Shown here piece after piece: positions 17,635-25,675 of a DNA stretch of 64,000 nt. The notes beneath the pieces are model-generated. The model had not been told where the DNA came from and searched no databases. It worked only from the letters and a program-made list of their open reading frames with translations. The position numbers and the translations under genes are program-made. This DNA is from JAPOVO01 sp026708165 (GTDB lineage Bacteria > Chloroflexota > UBA11872 > VXNJ01): positions 2,604,001 to 2,668,000 of the forward strand of contig OZ242360.1 of NCBI GenBank assembly GCA_965208775.1, written 5' to 3'. How positions within the stretch are numbered: the first letter of the stretch is position 1; each line of letters opens with the position of its first letter.

Positions 17635-20316
17635 TCACGAGCGTTGATGAAGGCCCATGCGGTCGTATCCAAATCTGCGTGTGCCAACAGCGAAGTCAAA
17701 TCCGTCCTCAGTCTCGATGGGTTCGATCTCGTCATCGGAAGCGATCCCACGCGACATGTGCTCGGGGATAACGAGTTTGGAGATTCGGCGTTCCACGTCG
17801 AACGGACTCGCCGGCCGCGGATTGAATCTCACCTCGATGCCCTCCCCACCCAGCCTGGTCCTGATTTCCTCCTCGGCGTCTGCGAACACCACGTCACAGT
17901 CTAGGAAGGATACGTCTCGTCTGATTACCACGTTTCGCGCGGTGAGTTGGTCAGCAATCCCCACTCCCTCAACCTCGTTGCGATGGCCAGTCCAGTCTCC
18001 CCCCAGGTCCTCGACGAGTTCGCCAAGCGTGTCAGGATGAGTTGTTCGCTCTACAAGCTCGCGGTTCATCTCCGGAATGTGCCACGCCTCGCCCGTGTTC
18101 GAGACATCGACCACGAACCGACGGGTTAATTCTAACACTCTCAGGTCGGGATAGACGTATCCACCAAGTCCGTTGCGTGCTAAGCCGCCAGCCCTCTTCG
18201 AAAGGAAGGGAGACAGATCGTCATGCGGCGGCAGCAGGACGATGCATCGAGGTTCTCCATAGCCACTGGGCCGTTCCTCGCGGACATGTCGATGAAGACG
18301 GCCGATCCTTTGCAGCAGTACGTCCATGGGACAGAGGTCCGTAATCAGCAGGTCGGCGTCGATGTCCAGCGACTGCTCAAGCGTTTGCGTCCCGACGACG
18401 ACGCGTCCGCCTCCTTCCCTCCGCTTGCCGAGCTGCCGCTCGACTTCGGCGTCCAACAGCAGGCGGTCTTCGGCTGCGAACCTGCCTGTGTGCAGCGTGG
18501 GCCTGCCGTTGCATCGGAACATCAGGTGTTCTTCGCCCGCCTTGGCGCTAGTTTCTATCGCGCGCTGTGTTTCCACGGCGTAGTCGACGGTATTCCGGAT
18601 GAGGAGGACCTTTGCACCTAGACGGGCGGCTCCAAGAGCAAGACCGGCTACGTGATCGAAGTCGTGCATTGAGGGATTTGCGTCTACGGATACCACTTTG
18701 TTCTGGTCGTTCTCGCCGGCCCCTACGACACGTTCAATGCGGTCGCTACATGTGCTAATCGCGGGATAAGCCGTCTCAATCGCTTCATGGAGGGATTGGC
18801 TCGGTAGATCAGTTGCCCGCTTGGGTCGCAACAGCCATTGTCGCCGCGCTGCAGAGCCGAGCGTGGCGGACATCAGCAGCGCGTAGCCGCCAGCCCCGAG
18901 GTGTGCGTTGAGCAACGCCTCCAGCACCACACGCATGTATGGATCGGATGCGTGCACCTCATCGACTACGAGCAAGCTGCGGGCCAAGCACGACGCGCGC
19001 AGATGGGCATGCCGGACTTGCAGCGCCGCCATCATCGCCTGGTCGACAGTACCTACGGCGATCTGAGCCGCCAGAAACCGTTTGTTGCTCTCAGCCGCCC
19101 AACGGCGTTTTCCGGTTCCGAGGTCCGGGTTGTCATCCCACAACACCTGAAACCCGGGCAGGTGTTGACCGGTGAAGTCGCCGGCCCGGACGTACCCCGG
19201 CACCGCCAACACGGACTCAGGTCTGCGGTCGGCCGGAAACAGATTCGCCGCGAAGGCCGTTACCCGAGCGTGGAGCTGTTTGGCGGCGGCGCGGGTCGGC
19301 AGCGCGAAATAGAGACCGTCGACTAGCCCCGCCTCGTACATCCGGGCGAAGCGCCACAGCGCAGCCTCTGTCTTTCCCGACCCCGTTTCGGACTCGATGA
19401 TGACGAGGTGCTCCTCCAGGGGAGTCTTCCAGGCCGATTGCTCCTGGATCGCGTTTGGCTGTGGCGAGCCTTCAATATCGAACAGCTCTCCAAAAGCGGG
19501 TAGGTCAGGCAGACACTCCCGTTGAGCTTCGATATTGAGGGCCAGCGCCTTGATCGCCTCAGTTGCCTGCTCGCGGGCAGTCTGCATGTAGTCGTCGTCA
19601 GGTTCGTCGACGAAGCAGAAGAGATCCTCGTCGGAGCCGATCCAGTCGGCCAGGTTGCATAGGCCCAGAAACATGTGCTGAAAACGGGGATCGGATGGCA
19701 GCGACAGGGCGTTCGGGGAGAAGGCGATCGGGAACCAGTCCCTCGCCAGTCGGCCTATACGTTCGACGAAACGCCGCGGACTGTGACTTCGGAAGGCTCG
19801 CCAGATCTGCGGGTTCTTCGGTAGGGGGTCATGCAGATTCAGAGGACGACCGTGGTGCGACAGCGCGGCGATAAAAAGGGCTGAAGCCGTATGGCCCCCG
19901 TCGGCATCCCATGTTGAGAAGTACTGATCCCAGCCCAAGGCTTCAAGCAACCATTCACTGGTTTCTTGGTCGTCGCCAAGTAGTACTGGGACCAGATTAG
20001 ACGTGTGACCCGCCCTGCTTGGCTTTTGCCATCCATCTAGCTCTTCGTCCCGCCAGATCTGAGTTTGGAACCGCTTGTTCACCTTTCCAATGTCGTGGAG
20101 GGCCGCAAAGACGGCCAGCCGCGCCACCGTCACGTCGTCGAGATCGGGGAGGTCGGCCGTCTGCGCCAGCCTCCGTCTCACGGTCGGCTGCGCGAGCAGC
20201 GCTTCAAAACAGGCGCCAACGTCGGCAAGGTGGTGCTCAAGCAGGTGAACTCGTTGAGGAGCGTGCCGATCAGACTTACCCCAAAAGTGGCGTATGTATG
20301 CGGGCGTGAGATTGAT
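17635..20316 (-). CDS. cas3: Cas3 HD nuclease-helicase; conserved N-terminus reachable only from an ATC codon
   Basis: Degrades Cascade-marked DNA. The HD nuclease domain shows HHLADVG (H28/H29) and LHDIGK (H74-D75). The helicase shows ETGSGKT near residue 310, a DEVH box near 450 and MSAT near 482. The first ATG/GTG/TTG in the frame is a GTG at 20181, but the open frame continues 45 codons upstream and encodes the conserved Cas3 start: IRHFWGKSD, then HLLEHHLADVG. There is no standard start codon between the upstream TAG and 20181. The ATC at 20316 lies seven bases after GAGGT and would give (M)NLTPAYIRHFWGKS, the expected family N-terminus. Either an ATC start is used, or an ATG has mutated or been misread. 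I annotate the full conserved frame, 893 aa. Loss of the first 45 residues would remove an HD-site His. Confidence 0.9.
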   Translation of the reverse strand: MNLTPAYIRHFWGKSDRHAPQRVHLLEHHLADVGACFEALLAQPTVRRRLAQTADLPDLDDVTVARLAVFAALHDIGKVNKRFQTQIWRDEELDGWQKPSRAGHTSNLVPVLLGDDQETSEWLLEALGWDQYFSTWDADGGHTASALFIAALSHHGRPLNLHDPLPKNPQIWRAFRSHSPRRFVERIGRLARDWFPIAFSPNALSLPSDPRFQHMFLGLCNLADWIGSDEDLFCFVDEPDDDYMQTAREQATEAIKALALNIEAQRECLPDLPAFGELFDIEGSPQPNAIQEQSAWKTPLEEHLVIIESETGSGKTEAALWRFARMYEAGLVDGLYFALPTRAAAKQLHARVTAFAANLFPADRRPESVLAVPGYVRAGDFTGQHLPGFQVLWDDNPDLGTGKRRWAAESNKRFLAAQIAVGTVDQAMMAALQVRHAHLRASCLARSLLVVDEVHASDPYMRVVLEALLNAHLGAGGYALLMSATLGSAARRQWLLRPKRATDLPSQSLHEAIETAYPAISTCSDRIERVVGAGENDQNKVVSVDANPSMHDFDHVAGLALGAARLGAKVLLIRNTVDYAVETQRAIETSAKAGEEHLMFRCNGRPTLHTGRFAAEDRLLLDAEVERQLGKRREGGGRVVVGTQTLEQSLDIDADLLITDLCPMDVLLQRIGRLHRHVREERPSGYGEPRCIVLLPPHDDLSPFLSKRAGGLARNGLGGYVYPDLRVLELTRRFVVDVSNTGEAWHIPEMNRELVERTTHPDTLGELVEDLGGDWTGHRNEVEGVGIADQLTARNVVIRRDVSFLDCDVVFADAEEEIRTRLGGEGIEVRFNPRPASPFDVERRISKLVIPEHMSRGIASDDEIEPIETEDGFDFAVGTRRFGYDRMGLHQRS

Positions 20317-20329
20317 TTCTGTTACCTCA
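20314..20329 (-). promoter_or_regulatory. cas3 ribosome-binding site and ATC start candidate
   Basis: Read on the minus strand: GAGGT at 20328-20324, a seven-base spacer, then ATC at 20316-20314. The spacing is ideal for a start codon, and the frame is the conserved Cas3 frame. ATC (and the related ATT of infC) is known as a very rare start codon in bacteria. Confidence 0.55.
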
Positions 20330-20496
20330 CTGCAGGTGTTGTCAAACTATCTCGCAGATCGTTACTTCGAGGCAACCGCAGTTTGCTCGGGCTTGAAGCC
20401 AATGGGACTTCGGAGAAGTCATTCTCAGAGCACCAGGACGGCCCTATTCACACATCGTCTCGGATGAACTCGGAGCCGACGGATGAGTAATACCGT

Positions 20497-20901
20497 CTAC
20501 GAGAACGGATTTAGCGTCGGGACCCCAGTCGGTTCGAAGTGTTGGACGTTGCCGGTCACGACCGTCAGGCCGTGTTCCAGCGCCGTGGCGGCGATCAGCA
20601 AGTCTGCGCCGTCATGCCCGAGTGTCGCCGACAACTGGCCCCAGCGCCGCGCGGCGGCGGCGTCGATTAGCAGGATGCGGTCACCGTACCAAACCAGTAC
20701 GCGGTCCAACCAGCTGGCCAGTTCGTCGGCGAAGGCCGGGTCGCGTCGCCGCTGCTGCGTAATGCCCCGCTCTATTTCTCCAACCGTAACGACACTCAGG
20801 TACAGATCCGCCGTGCGCTGAGCAGCCACCCACGCGACCGTTTTGAGATTTCGCTCGCGCCTGCGTAGCGCCGAAAGCACGTCGGTATCGAGCAGAAACA
20901 C
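20497..20901 (-). CDS. PIN-domain toxin (VapC/FitB-like), copy 1
   Basis: 134-aa PIN ribonuclease. Acidic metal-binding residues are in place: Asp6 in LLDTDVLSAL, the central Glu in VGEIERG and the C-terminal Asp in GADLLIAATALEHGL, followed by VVTGNVQHF. Such toxins cleave RNA in the cytoplasm when the antitoxin is degraded. The GTG start shares its G with the antitoxin stop (TAGTG), so translation is coupled. A second copy at 60121-60525 differs at about 11 of 134 residues. Confidence 0.9.
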   Translation of the reverse strand: MFLLDTDVLSALRRRERNLKTVAWVAAQRTADLYLSVVTVGEIERGITQQRRRDPAFADELASWLDRVLVWYGDRILLIDAAAARRWGQLSATLGHDGADLLIAATALEHGLTVVTGNVQHFEPTGVPTLNPFS

Positions 20902-21155
20902 TAGAAGCCCAGTGGCCTGTCCGGGATGGACAGCCGCTCGAACTCCTGGTCGTCCTGTGGGATTTCAAGGAGCAGTTCACCGAGCGTCGCAGCGTTGGAC
21001 CTCTCCAGGTTACAAAGTCGCTCGTACTCCTCCGTCGCCAACACGACCACCGCGGGCTGCCCCCGCCGGGTAACCAGCTGGGGTTCGCCCGCCACGGCGG
21101 CGCTGACCAGCGCACTGAATTTGTTCTTCGCGTCCTGTAGGGGCCACTCCGCCAT
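20901..21155 (-). CDS. Phd/YefM-type antitoxin, copy 1
   Basis: 84-aa antitoxin. The N-terminal DNA-binding fold has the family hallmarks (WPLQDAKNKFSALV, then LVTRRGQPAVVVLATEEYERL); the C-terminal tail would wrap the PIN toxin. GGAGGT lies four bases before the ATG at 21155; a GTG one codon earlier is too close to it. An inverted repeat just upstream is a probable autoregulatory operator. Confidence 0.9.
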   Translation of the reverse strand: MAEWPLQDAKNKFSALVSAAVAGEPQLVTRRGQPAVVVLATEEYERLCNLERSNAATLGELLLEIPQDDQEFERLSIPDRPLGF

Positions 21156-21167
21156 CACGACCTCCGG

Positions 21168-21190
21168 CTAGCTATCCTAGCTAGATTTTA
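21168..21190 (-). promoter_or_regulatory. toxin-antitoxin operator and -10 box
   Basis: CTAGCTA and TAGCTAG form a perfect inverted repeat around TCC at 21168-21184, ten bases before the ribosome-binding site. Directly upstream on the minus strand is TAAAAT (21185-21190), a likely -10 hexamer. A palindrome touching the -10 is the normal site for Phd-type autorepression. Confidence 0.65.
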
Positions 21191-21666
21191 CCGCAGCTCG
21201 ACATCCGATGACTCCGGTAGCAAGTTACCGATCCCTTCTTAAGGGTCAGGCTTCACGATCCGAGCTCAGGTGTGGCCAGGCGACGCTCACGGATCAACCG
21301 TTGCTCGACAGCTTCGTCTGGTGGGCACAGCTTGACTGAGATATGCTACCGGCGTCCAAGCCGCCGGTACTTCTACTGGCACTCCACGCGAGACGTGACT
21401 TCGCGTCCTCTCGCGGTCTGCCAGAAGTGGCGGCTTGGACACCGATCACGTCTCACATGCTGCGAGGGGACACCCATGCCGCCGTTGATCCAGAGCCCTG
21501 CTCGATTGGGCCAACGGGTGGATGCAAGCAACACGAAGCTCGGCTGCCTGACTCCCCTTAAGCCGCGCTTCTTCGTACACAAGGCGTCCTGGCACGAGGC
21601 GAGCAACTCCGACGTGCACTCTCTGGAGTCCGAAGGCCCTGGACCACCTCTCCCGAATGCCACGCC
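21191..21666. other. intergenic, about 475 bp
   Basis: The first 120 bp belong to the repeat shared with 60.8-60.9 kb. In the rest I see only unsupported short frames. The promoter of the Mrr-like gene must lie at the right end. Confidence 0.45.
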
Positions 21667-22641
21667 ATGAAGGCTATGGACGCGGCCGCGATCGTCCTCA
21701 GAGACGCCGACGAGCCGCTGCACTATCGCGAGATCACGCAGCGGATGCTTTCGCGAAAGCTATGGACCACCGAAGGGAAGACGCCCTGGGACACCGTAAG
21801 GAAGCAGCTGGCCGAGCACATCAGGACCCGGGGCTCCGCATCCCGCTTCGTCAAACACGGTCCCGGCGTGTTCGCGCTGAGCACGAATGTAGTTGCCGCC
21901 AACCTGTCCTTTACGGATGCGGCAGAACAGATCCTGAGCCAGTGCACGGAGCAGCAGCCGCTGCACTACACGGAGATCACGCGACGCGCGCTCGAACGCG
22001 GTCTGATTCGCACGCAGGGTCGCACGCCGGCTGCGACGATGTACTCGGGGATCTTGACCGAGATCCGGAGCCGCGCGACACGCGGCGACTCACAGCGCTT
22101 CGTTAGACACGGTCGCGGCATGTTCGGCTTGGCTGCCTGGCTGCCCGTCGGGGTGGCCGGGCAGATCGAGAAACAGAACCGAGAAGTCCGAAGGTTGTTG
22201 CTCGAACGCGCGCGCACCGCTTCCCCTACCGACTTCGAAAACCTGGTAGGCGAGCTACTCGTGGCGATGGGATTTGAGGACGTCGAAGTCACGAAAACGT
22301 CCGGGGACGGCGGCATCGACGTTCGTGGAACACTCGTGGTGGCCGACGCGGTCCGCATCCGCATGGCGGTGCAGGCCAAGCGCTGGAAACGGAACGTCCC
22401 GGCGCCGGTCGTCCAACAGCTTCGCGGTTCGTTGGGAGCGCACGACCAAGGACTCATCATCACGACCAGCGATTTCAGCCGGGGAGCGACGAGAGAAGCA
22501 AACCGTTCCGACGCCGCACCAGTCGCACTCATGAGCGGAGAGCAGATCGCCGCGCTACTGGCCGAGAACCAGATTGGTGCGCGTGTCACGAGCTACGATC
22601 TGTACACACTTGACCCCACAGAAAGTCCAAGCAGTCAATGA
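21667..22641 (+). CDS. Mrr-type restriction endonuclease with two HARE-HTH domains
   Basis: 324 aa. Two copies of a winged helix (HARE-HTH type) occupy residues 1-75 and 80-150; each has LHYREIT or LHYTEIT at its start and RFVKHGPGVFAL or RFVRHGRGMFGL at its end. The C-terminal Mrr-like catalytic domain shows FENLVGELLVAMGFEDVEVTK, GDGGIDVRG and AVQAKRW, i.e. the D...QxK variant of the PD-(D/E)XK nuclease core. Mrr enzymes cut DNA with foreign methylation; HARE-HTH domains are proposed to read modified DNA. It is convergent with the small gene after it, overlapping by 7 bp. No partner methylase is adjacent, as expected for a modification-dependent enzyme. Confidence 0.88.
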   Translation: MKAMDAAAIVLRDADEPLHYREITQRMLSRKLWTTEGKTPWDTVRKQLAEHIRTRGSASRFVKHGPGVFALSTNVVAANLSFTDAAEQILSQCTEQQPLHYTEITRRALERGLIRTQGRTPAATMYSGILTEIRSRATRGDSQRFVRHGRGMFGLAAWLPVGVAGQIEKQNREVRRLLLERARTASPTDFENLVGELLVAMGFEDVEVTKTSGDGGIDVRGTLVVADAVRIRMAVQAKRWKRNVPAPVVQQLRGSLGAHDQGLIITTSDFSRGATREANRSDAAPVALMSGEQIAALLAENQIGARVTSYDLYTLDPTESPSSQ

Positions 22642-22886
22642 GGTGTCGCCCCCACAGGCCCCTCGGGCACTTCGTAGGCGACCTCCAGCAGCTTGTCGAG
22701 CTCCTCGTCGGGCATTGAGTACTCTTCGCAGTAGCCGCGAGCAATGATCGACTGAAATCTGAACGGCTGGTGCAGAACGCCGTTGTCCAGCACTCGGGCG
22801 TTTCCCGTCTCGGGATCAAAGCCGTCCTTTTCGACGAGCAGATAGACACCCCGCCCTCGGGTAGCGATGACCTTGTAGTCGCTCAA
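22635..22886 (-). CDS. small conserved-looking protein, 83 aa
   Basis: Not recognised. A TTG start at 22886 has an excellent AGGAGGT seven bases upstream, which is the main support for a real gene. The product is acidic, with no membrane segment, beginning SDYKVIATRGRGVYLLVEKDG, a beta-rich start. It overlaps the end of the Mrr-like gene tail to tail. Confidence 0.6.
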   Translation of the reverse strand: MSDYKVIATRGRGVYLLVEKDGFDPETGNARVLDNGVLHQPFRFQSIIARGYCEEYSMPDEELDKLLEVAYEVPEGPVGATPH

Positions 22887-23573
22887 CAGACAAACCTCCT
22901 GTAGTGACCCAGCCTAAGCTAAGCCGCCCTCTGGCGGAAGGCAGCCGGGGCGCATGTGCGGTAAGTCAAGGGGGCTCGATACACCGATCTTCCTACATCC
23001 GATCGCACACGGTGCCGACGGGCATGCCAACGCCGATTCCATTGATCTCCACGACCGTGTAAATGCTCAAGGCACCGACTTCAACACTCGCCTCCACTTA
23101 TCGCGAATCCGCGCCTGCACGAGGGTCATGATTCACGCGCGACCGATTGACAGGCTTCGCCGGACTCTGCAGAGCGCTCTATTTATCGATCCGAACTTTA
23201 GTGTTAGACAGTGCCCGGAGAGGTTCGCGGGTGTGCCGCGCCATGACCGAGTTGGACACATCCCGGACGATCTTGCCTGGCCTGACCACCTTCGAGCGGA
23301 AAAGGGATTTAAGTCCGCGCTCGCCCCTGCGGGCGTTCGCAGCCAACTCCGGATCAGAAACCGTCTCGTCGGTGGCCGGATCGTCGAGCACCCAGTCCTC
23401 AATTGTCTCGGCCTCGCAAAGGCAGTTCCATGAGACGACTCTATGTTCGAGCCCGGCATCGATTGCTGCGGCGGTTTCGGGATAGATTCCGGAGGCTGAC
23501 AGGGTCTCGGAGTCGGCCGGCGAGGTTACACTGCGGTCCGCTCAAGGAAACGGTCACACCGCACAACGTCCGT
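22887..23573. other. intergenic, 687 bp, with a possible gene remnant
   Basis: On the minus strand an open frame covers at least 23179-23391 (first start a GTG at 23391), with protein-like composition (VLDDPATDETVSDPEL, then GLKSLFRSKVVRPGKIVRD). It has no good ribosome-binding site and no family I recognise. It follows the 549-aa gene on the same strand, so it may be a decayed third or fourth operon member. No other structure seen. Confidence 0.35.
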
Positions 23574-25223
23574 TCACCGCGAGAGGATTTCATCCAAAAT
23601 CTGGTCGTACAGTTGCTTGGCAGCAAACGCCTCGCCCATGGACTCGACGGCCTCGCAGCGCGCTTCGAGGACGATCTGGCGGACCATGCGCTCGGCGAGA
23701 TGAAGGATGTTCTTTTCGATTCGCTCGATGGCATCCCGCTCGTCGAGAGAACAGGCGGACTCGCGGTTTTGCGGGCAGATACGATCATCGAAGTATGCCT
23801 GCAACGGTTCGCGCTTCTCAGACAGCGTGTCGAACGACCGGACGAGATTGCGGAGTTTGGTGCGGCAGAAATCCAGGTATCCGGGGCACTCGATTGGGAC
23901 CATCTCGTGGCCTCGGAAATGAGCTGTCGAAATACTCTCCGCTGCGGCGGCGACGCCCTCGGCCGCGGTGACGGCATCCTCGGCGAGGCGCCGCCAGCGG
24001 ATTCGAGCCTGTTCCCCCGCGTCGCTCTCCGATCCGCCCAAGGCCGAGAACCGGAGATCTTGCAACAGCATTGTCCGGTACGTTTGCAGGCGGCGCGCCG
24101 TGCGGTTGTCGTGCACAGACCACACTTCGGGATCTTGCAACGGTTCGATCGGCTCCGCCCAGCAGCCCGCCAGAGCGACATCGCGTCCCTGGCTCTTGAG
24201 CCAGTCGTTCCAGGAGGAAACGCGGAAGCCGTGTTCGGTCAAGGCATCGAGGCGGACGCCGAGTGTGCGTGCGCGCCAACGCTGATAGAGGGAGAGATTG
24301 ACATAAGGTCGACGGCCAAAGCGGCGGCACCTGCCGCGATAGGAGCGAACGCGGTCGGTTGCGGCCTGGCGGGCGTCATGCCAGGAAGCGTCGTCGACCG
24401 GCGAGGGTCTTCCCTCGGGGTCGGCTTGGACGAAGTGTTGAAAGGCGAGCGGGTGAGAGTCGTCCGTGGCCTGGGGAGTCCAGCCGCGGTCATTGAGGAT
24501 GACGCCGAACTCGGCCAGTTCGAGGACAGTGCGATCCACCCAGCGGCCATCGAGGAGTGGCGCGTTGCGGAGGAACGGGATCGGCACGGCGGGTAGAGAG
24601 ACGAGCTTTCCCGCGGGAACTTCCTTGGAGCGAACGAGGCGTCGGAATTCTCGCTTGATCGTCGAGGAGATTCTGGTCCGCCGCTCGCGCAAATCCTCGT
24701 CGCCGCTGTGCCGGAGCGCCGAGCAGTCCCACTCCCGGAAGGTGCTCGGATCGTCGAGAGAGACCCAGGATTGGATTTGGTTCATGAGAGCCGCCTCGAC
24801 GGCTGCGGCGGTGTGGGAATCGAGCGGATATGCGAACCAGTTTGTTACGCTGGACAGCTCATCGTGGATGCAGAGGCGGCGAAACTCGCTGTAGAGGAGA
24901 TTGATGTTTCGTTCCGCCATCTGGAGCTCCTGCCAGATAAGTTCTTTCAGCTTGAGATACATCCTCCACAGGAAGAGGACCTCGCGCTCGGCCTCGTCAG
25001 CTTGTATATCTATCGCTTCTCGTGGGAGACCCTGCATGGATTTTTCGGCCGCTCGTCGCGCCTGCTCACTCAATCGATTGAGCGGCGGATCGGGCGGCTT
25101 CAGGCTCTCCAGGTACTCATTGGTAGAACGAAACCGGGCCATTCTCTGGAGCTCGCGGAGGACGATATCGGTGGGCGAGAGACAGTCTTCCAGGTCCTTG
25201 AGGGTCTTGCCGCGTGAGCTCAC
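23574..25223 (-). CDS. unknown 549-aa protein, last gene of the ParB-methylase operon
   Basis: Not recognised. Mostly helical, rich in Arg, Glu and Asp, with no membrane segment or signal peptide. Conspicuous Trp-containing patches are in the middle (WSVHDNRTARRLQTYR and WNDWLKSQGRD). A GTG start overlaps the stop of the previous gene as GTGA, so it is translationally coupled to the Cys/His protein and methylase upstream. By position it could be a structural or packaging protein of a mobile element, or the effector of a modification-linked system; sequence alone does not decide. Confidence 0.7.
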   Translation of the reverse strand: MSSRGKTLKDLEDCLSPTDIVLRELQRMARFRSTNEYLESLKPPDPPLNRLSEQARRAAEKSMQGLPREAIDIQADEAEREVLFLWRMYLKLKELIWQELQMAERNINLLYSEFRRLCIHDELSSVTNWFAYPLDSHTAAAVEAALMNQIQSWVSLDDPSTFREWDCSALRHSGDEDLRERRTRISSTIKREFRRLVRSKEVPAGKLVSLPAVPIPFLRNAPLLDGRWVDRTVLELAEFGVILNDRGWTPQATDDSHPLAFQHFVQADPEGRPSPVDDASWHDARQAATDRVRSYRGRCRRFGRRPYVNLSLYQRWRARTLGVRLDALTEHGFRVSSWNDWLKSQGRDVALAGCWAEPIEPLQDPEVWSVHDNRTARRLQTYRTMLLQDLRFSALGGSESDAGEQARIRWRRLAEDAVTAAEGVAAAAESISTAHFRGHEMVPIECPGYLDFCRTKLRNLVRSFDTLSEKREPLQAYFDDRICPQNRESACSLDERDAIERIEKNILHLAERMVRQIVLEARCEAVESMGEAFAAKQLYDQILDEILSR

Positions 25224-25675
25224 TGTCGTGAAGGCTCCAAGGGGAGTTCGACTTTGGGCAGGTCGTCATCGAAGGACGAGTCAAGATCACCGGCGGCGAC
25301 GGCGGCCTTGACGTCGGCGAGGTCTTGGGCGAGGTTGCCAGTTTCCATCAATTCGCGAGCCTCGCGCACGACCCGGAGCAAGGCGTTGGTGCGGGCGATG
25401 GAGGGCTTCATGCCGAGGAGATCCTTGGTGGTGATGTCGAGGAGTCGGGAGATGCCGCCGGTCGAGTCGAGGCTCTCGGGGAGGTCGTAGGCGCCCTCGA
25501 TGGCCTTCTCGCGGCGGCGGCGCCGGCCGCCGAGTCGCCTGGCCTCGGCGGCCTCCGCCTCGTAATCGGGGTGGTGCCAGAAGCAGAACGGCTCGCCGCC
25601 CATGGGGCTGAAGCCGCAGGGCGAGCCGCCGGCGTTGCTGGCAGTACAGGAGCGTTTGCGAGCGCGGTCTAGCAT
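25220..25675 (-). CDS. small Cys/His-rich protein, 151 aa
   Basis: The N-terminus contains C-x(9)-C, FC and HH in the order C, GSPC, EPFCFWHH, a putative zinc-binding cluster, followed by a very basic stretch (RRLGGRRRRREK) and a helical acidic C-terminus. This layout resembles small DNA-packaging or terminase-associated proteins in prophages, but I cannot assign a family. AAGGAG lies seven bases before the ATG, inside the end of the methylase gene (7-bp overlap); the 3' end overlaps the 549-aa gene by 4 bp. Confidence 0.7.
   Translation of the reverse strand: MLDRARKRSCTASNAGGSPCGFSPMGGEPFCFWHHPDYEAEAAEARRLGGRRRRREKAIEGAYDLPESLDSTGGISRLLDITTKDLLGMKPSIARTNALLRVVREARELMETGNLAQDLADVKAAVAAGDLDSSFDDDLPKVELPLEPSRQ

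Larger units (their letters stand above)
20466..21310. repeat. long direct repeat carrying the toxin-antitoxin module, copy 1
   Basis: The module and flanking non-coding DNA on both sides (about 40-60 bp past the toxin stop, about 130 bp before the antitoxin start) recur at 60.1-60.9 kb in the same orientation, with scattered substitutions. Homology beyond the genes indicates segmental duplication rather than independent acquisition of related genes. Confidence 0.85.

Noticed and set aside
22954..23433. 159-codon plus-strand frame in the 22.9-23.6 kb gap
   Set aside because: No ribosome-binding site, His/Arg/Asp-biased product, and overlaps a more protein-like minus-strand frame.
23403..24596. 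397-codon plus-strand frame opposite the 549-aa gene
   Set aside because: The minus-strand gene is coupled by GTGA overlap to its operon; the plus frame has no ribosome-binding site and atypical composition.
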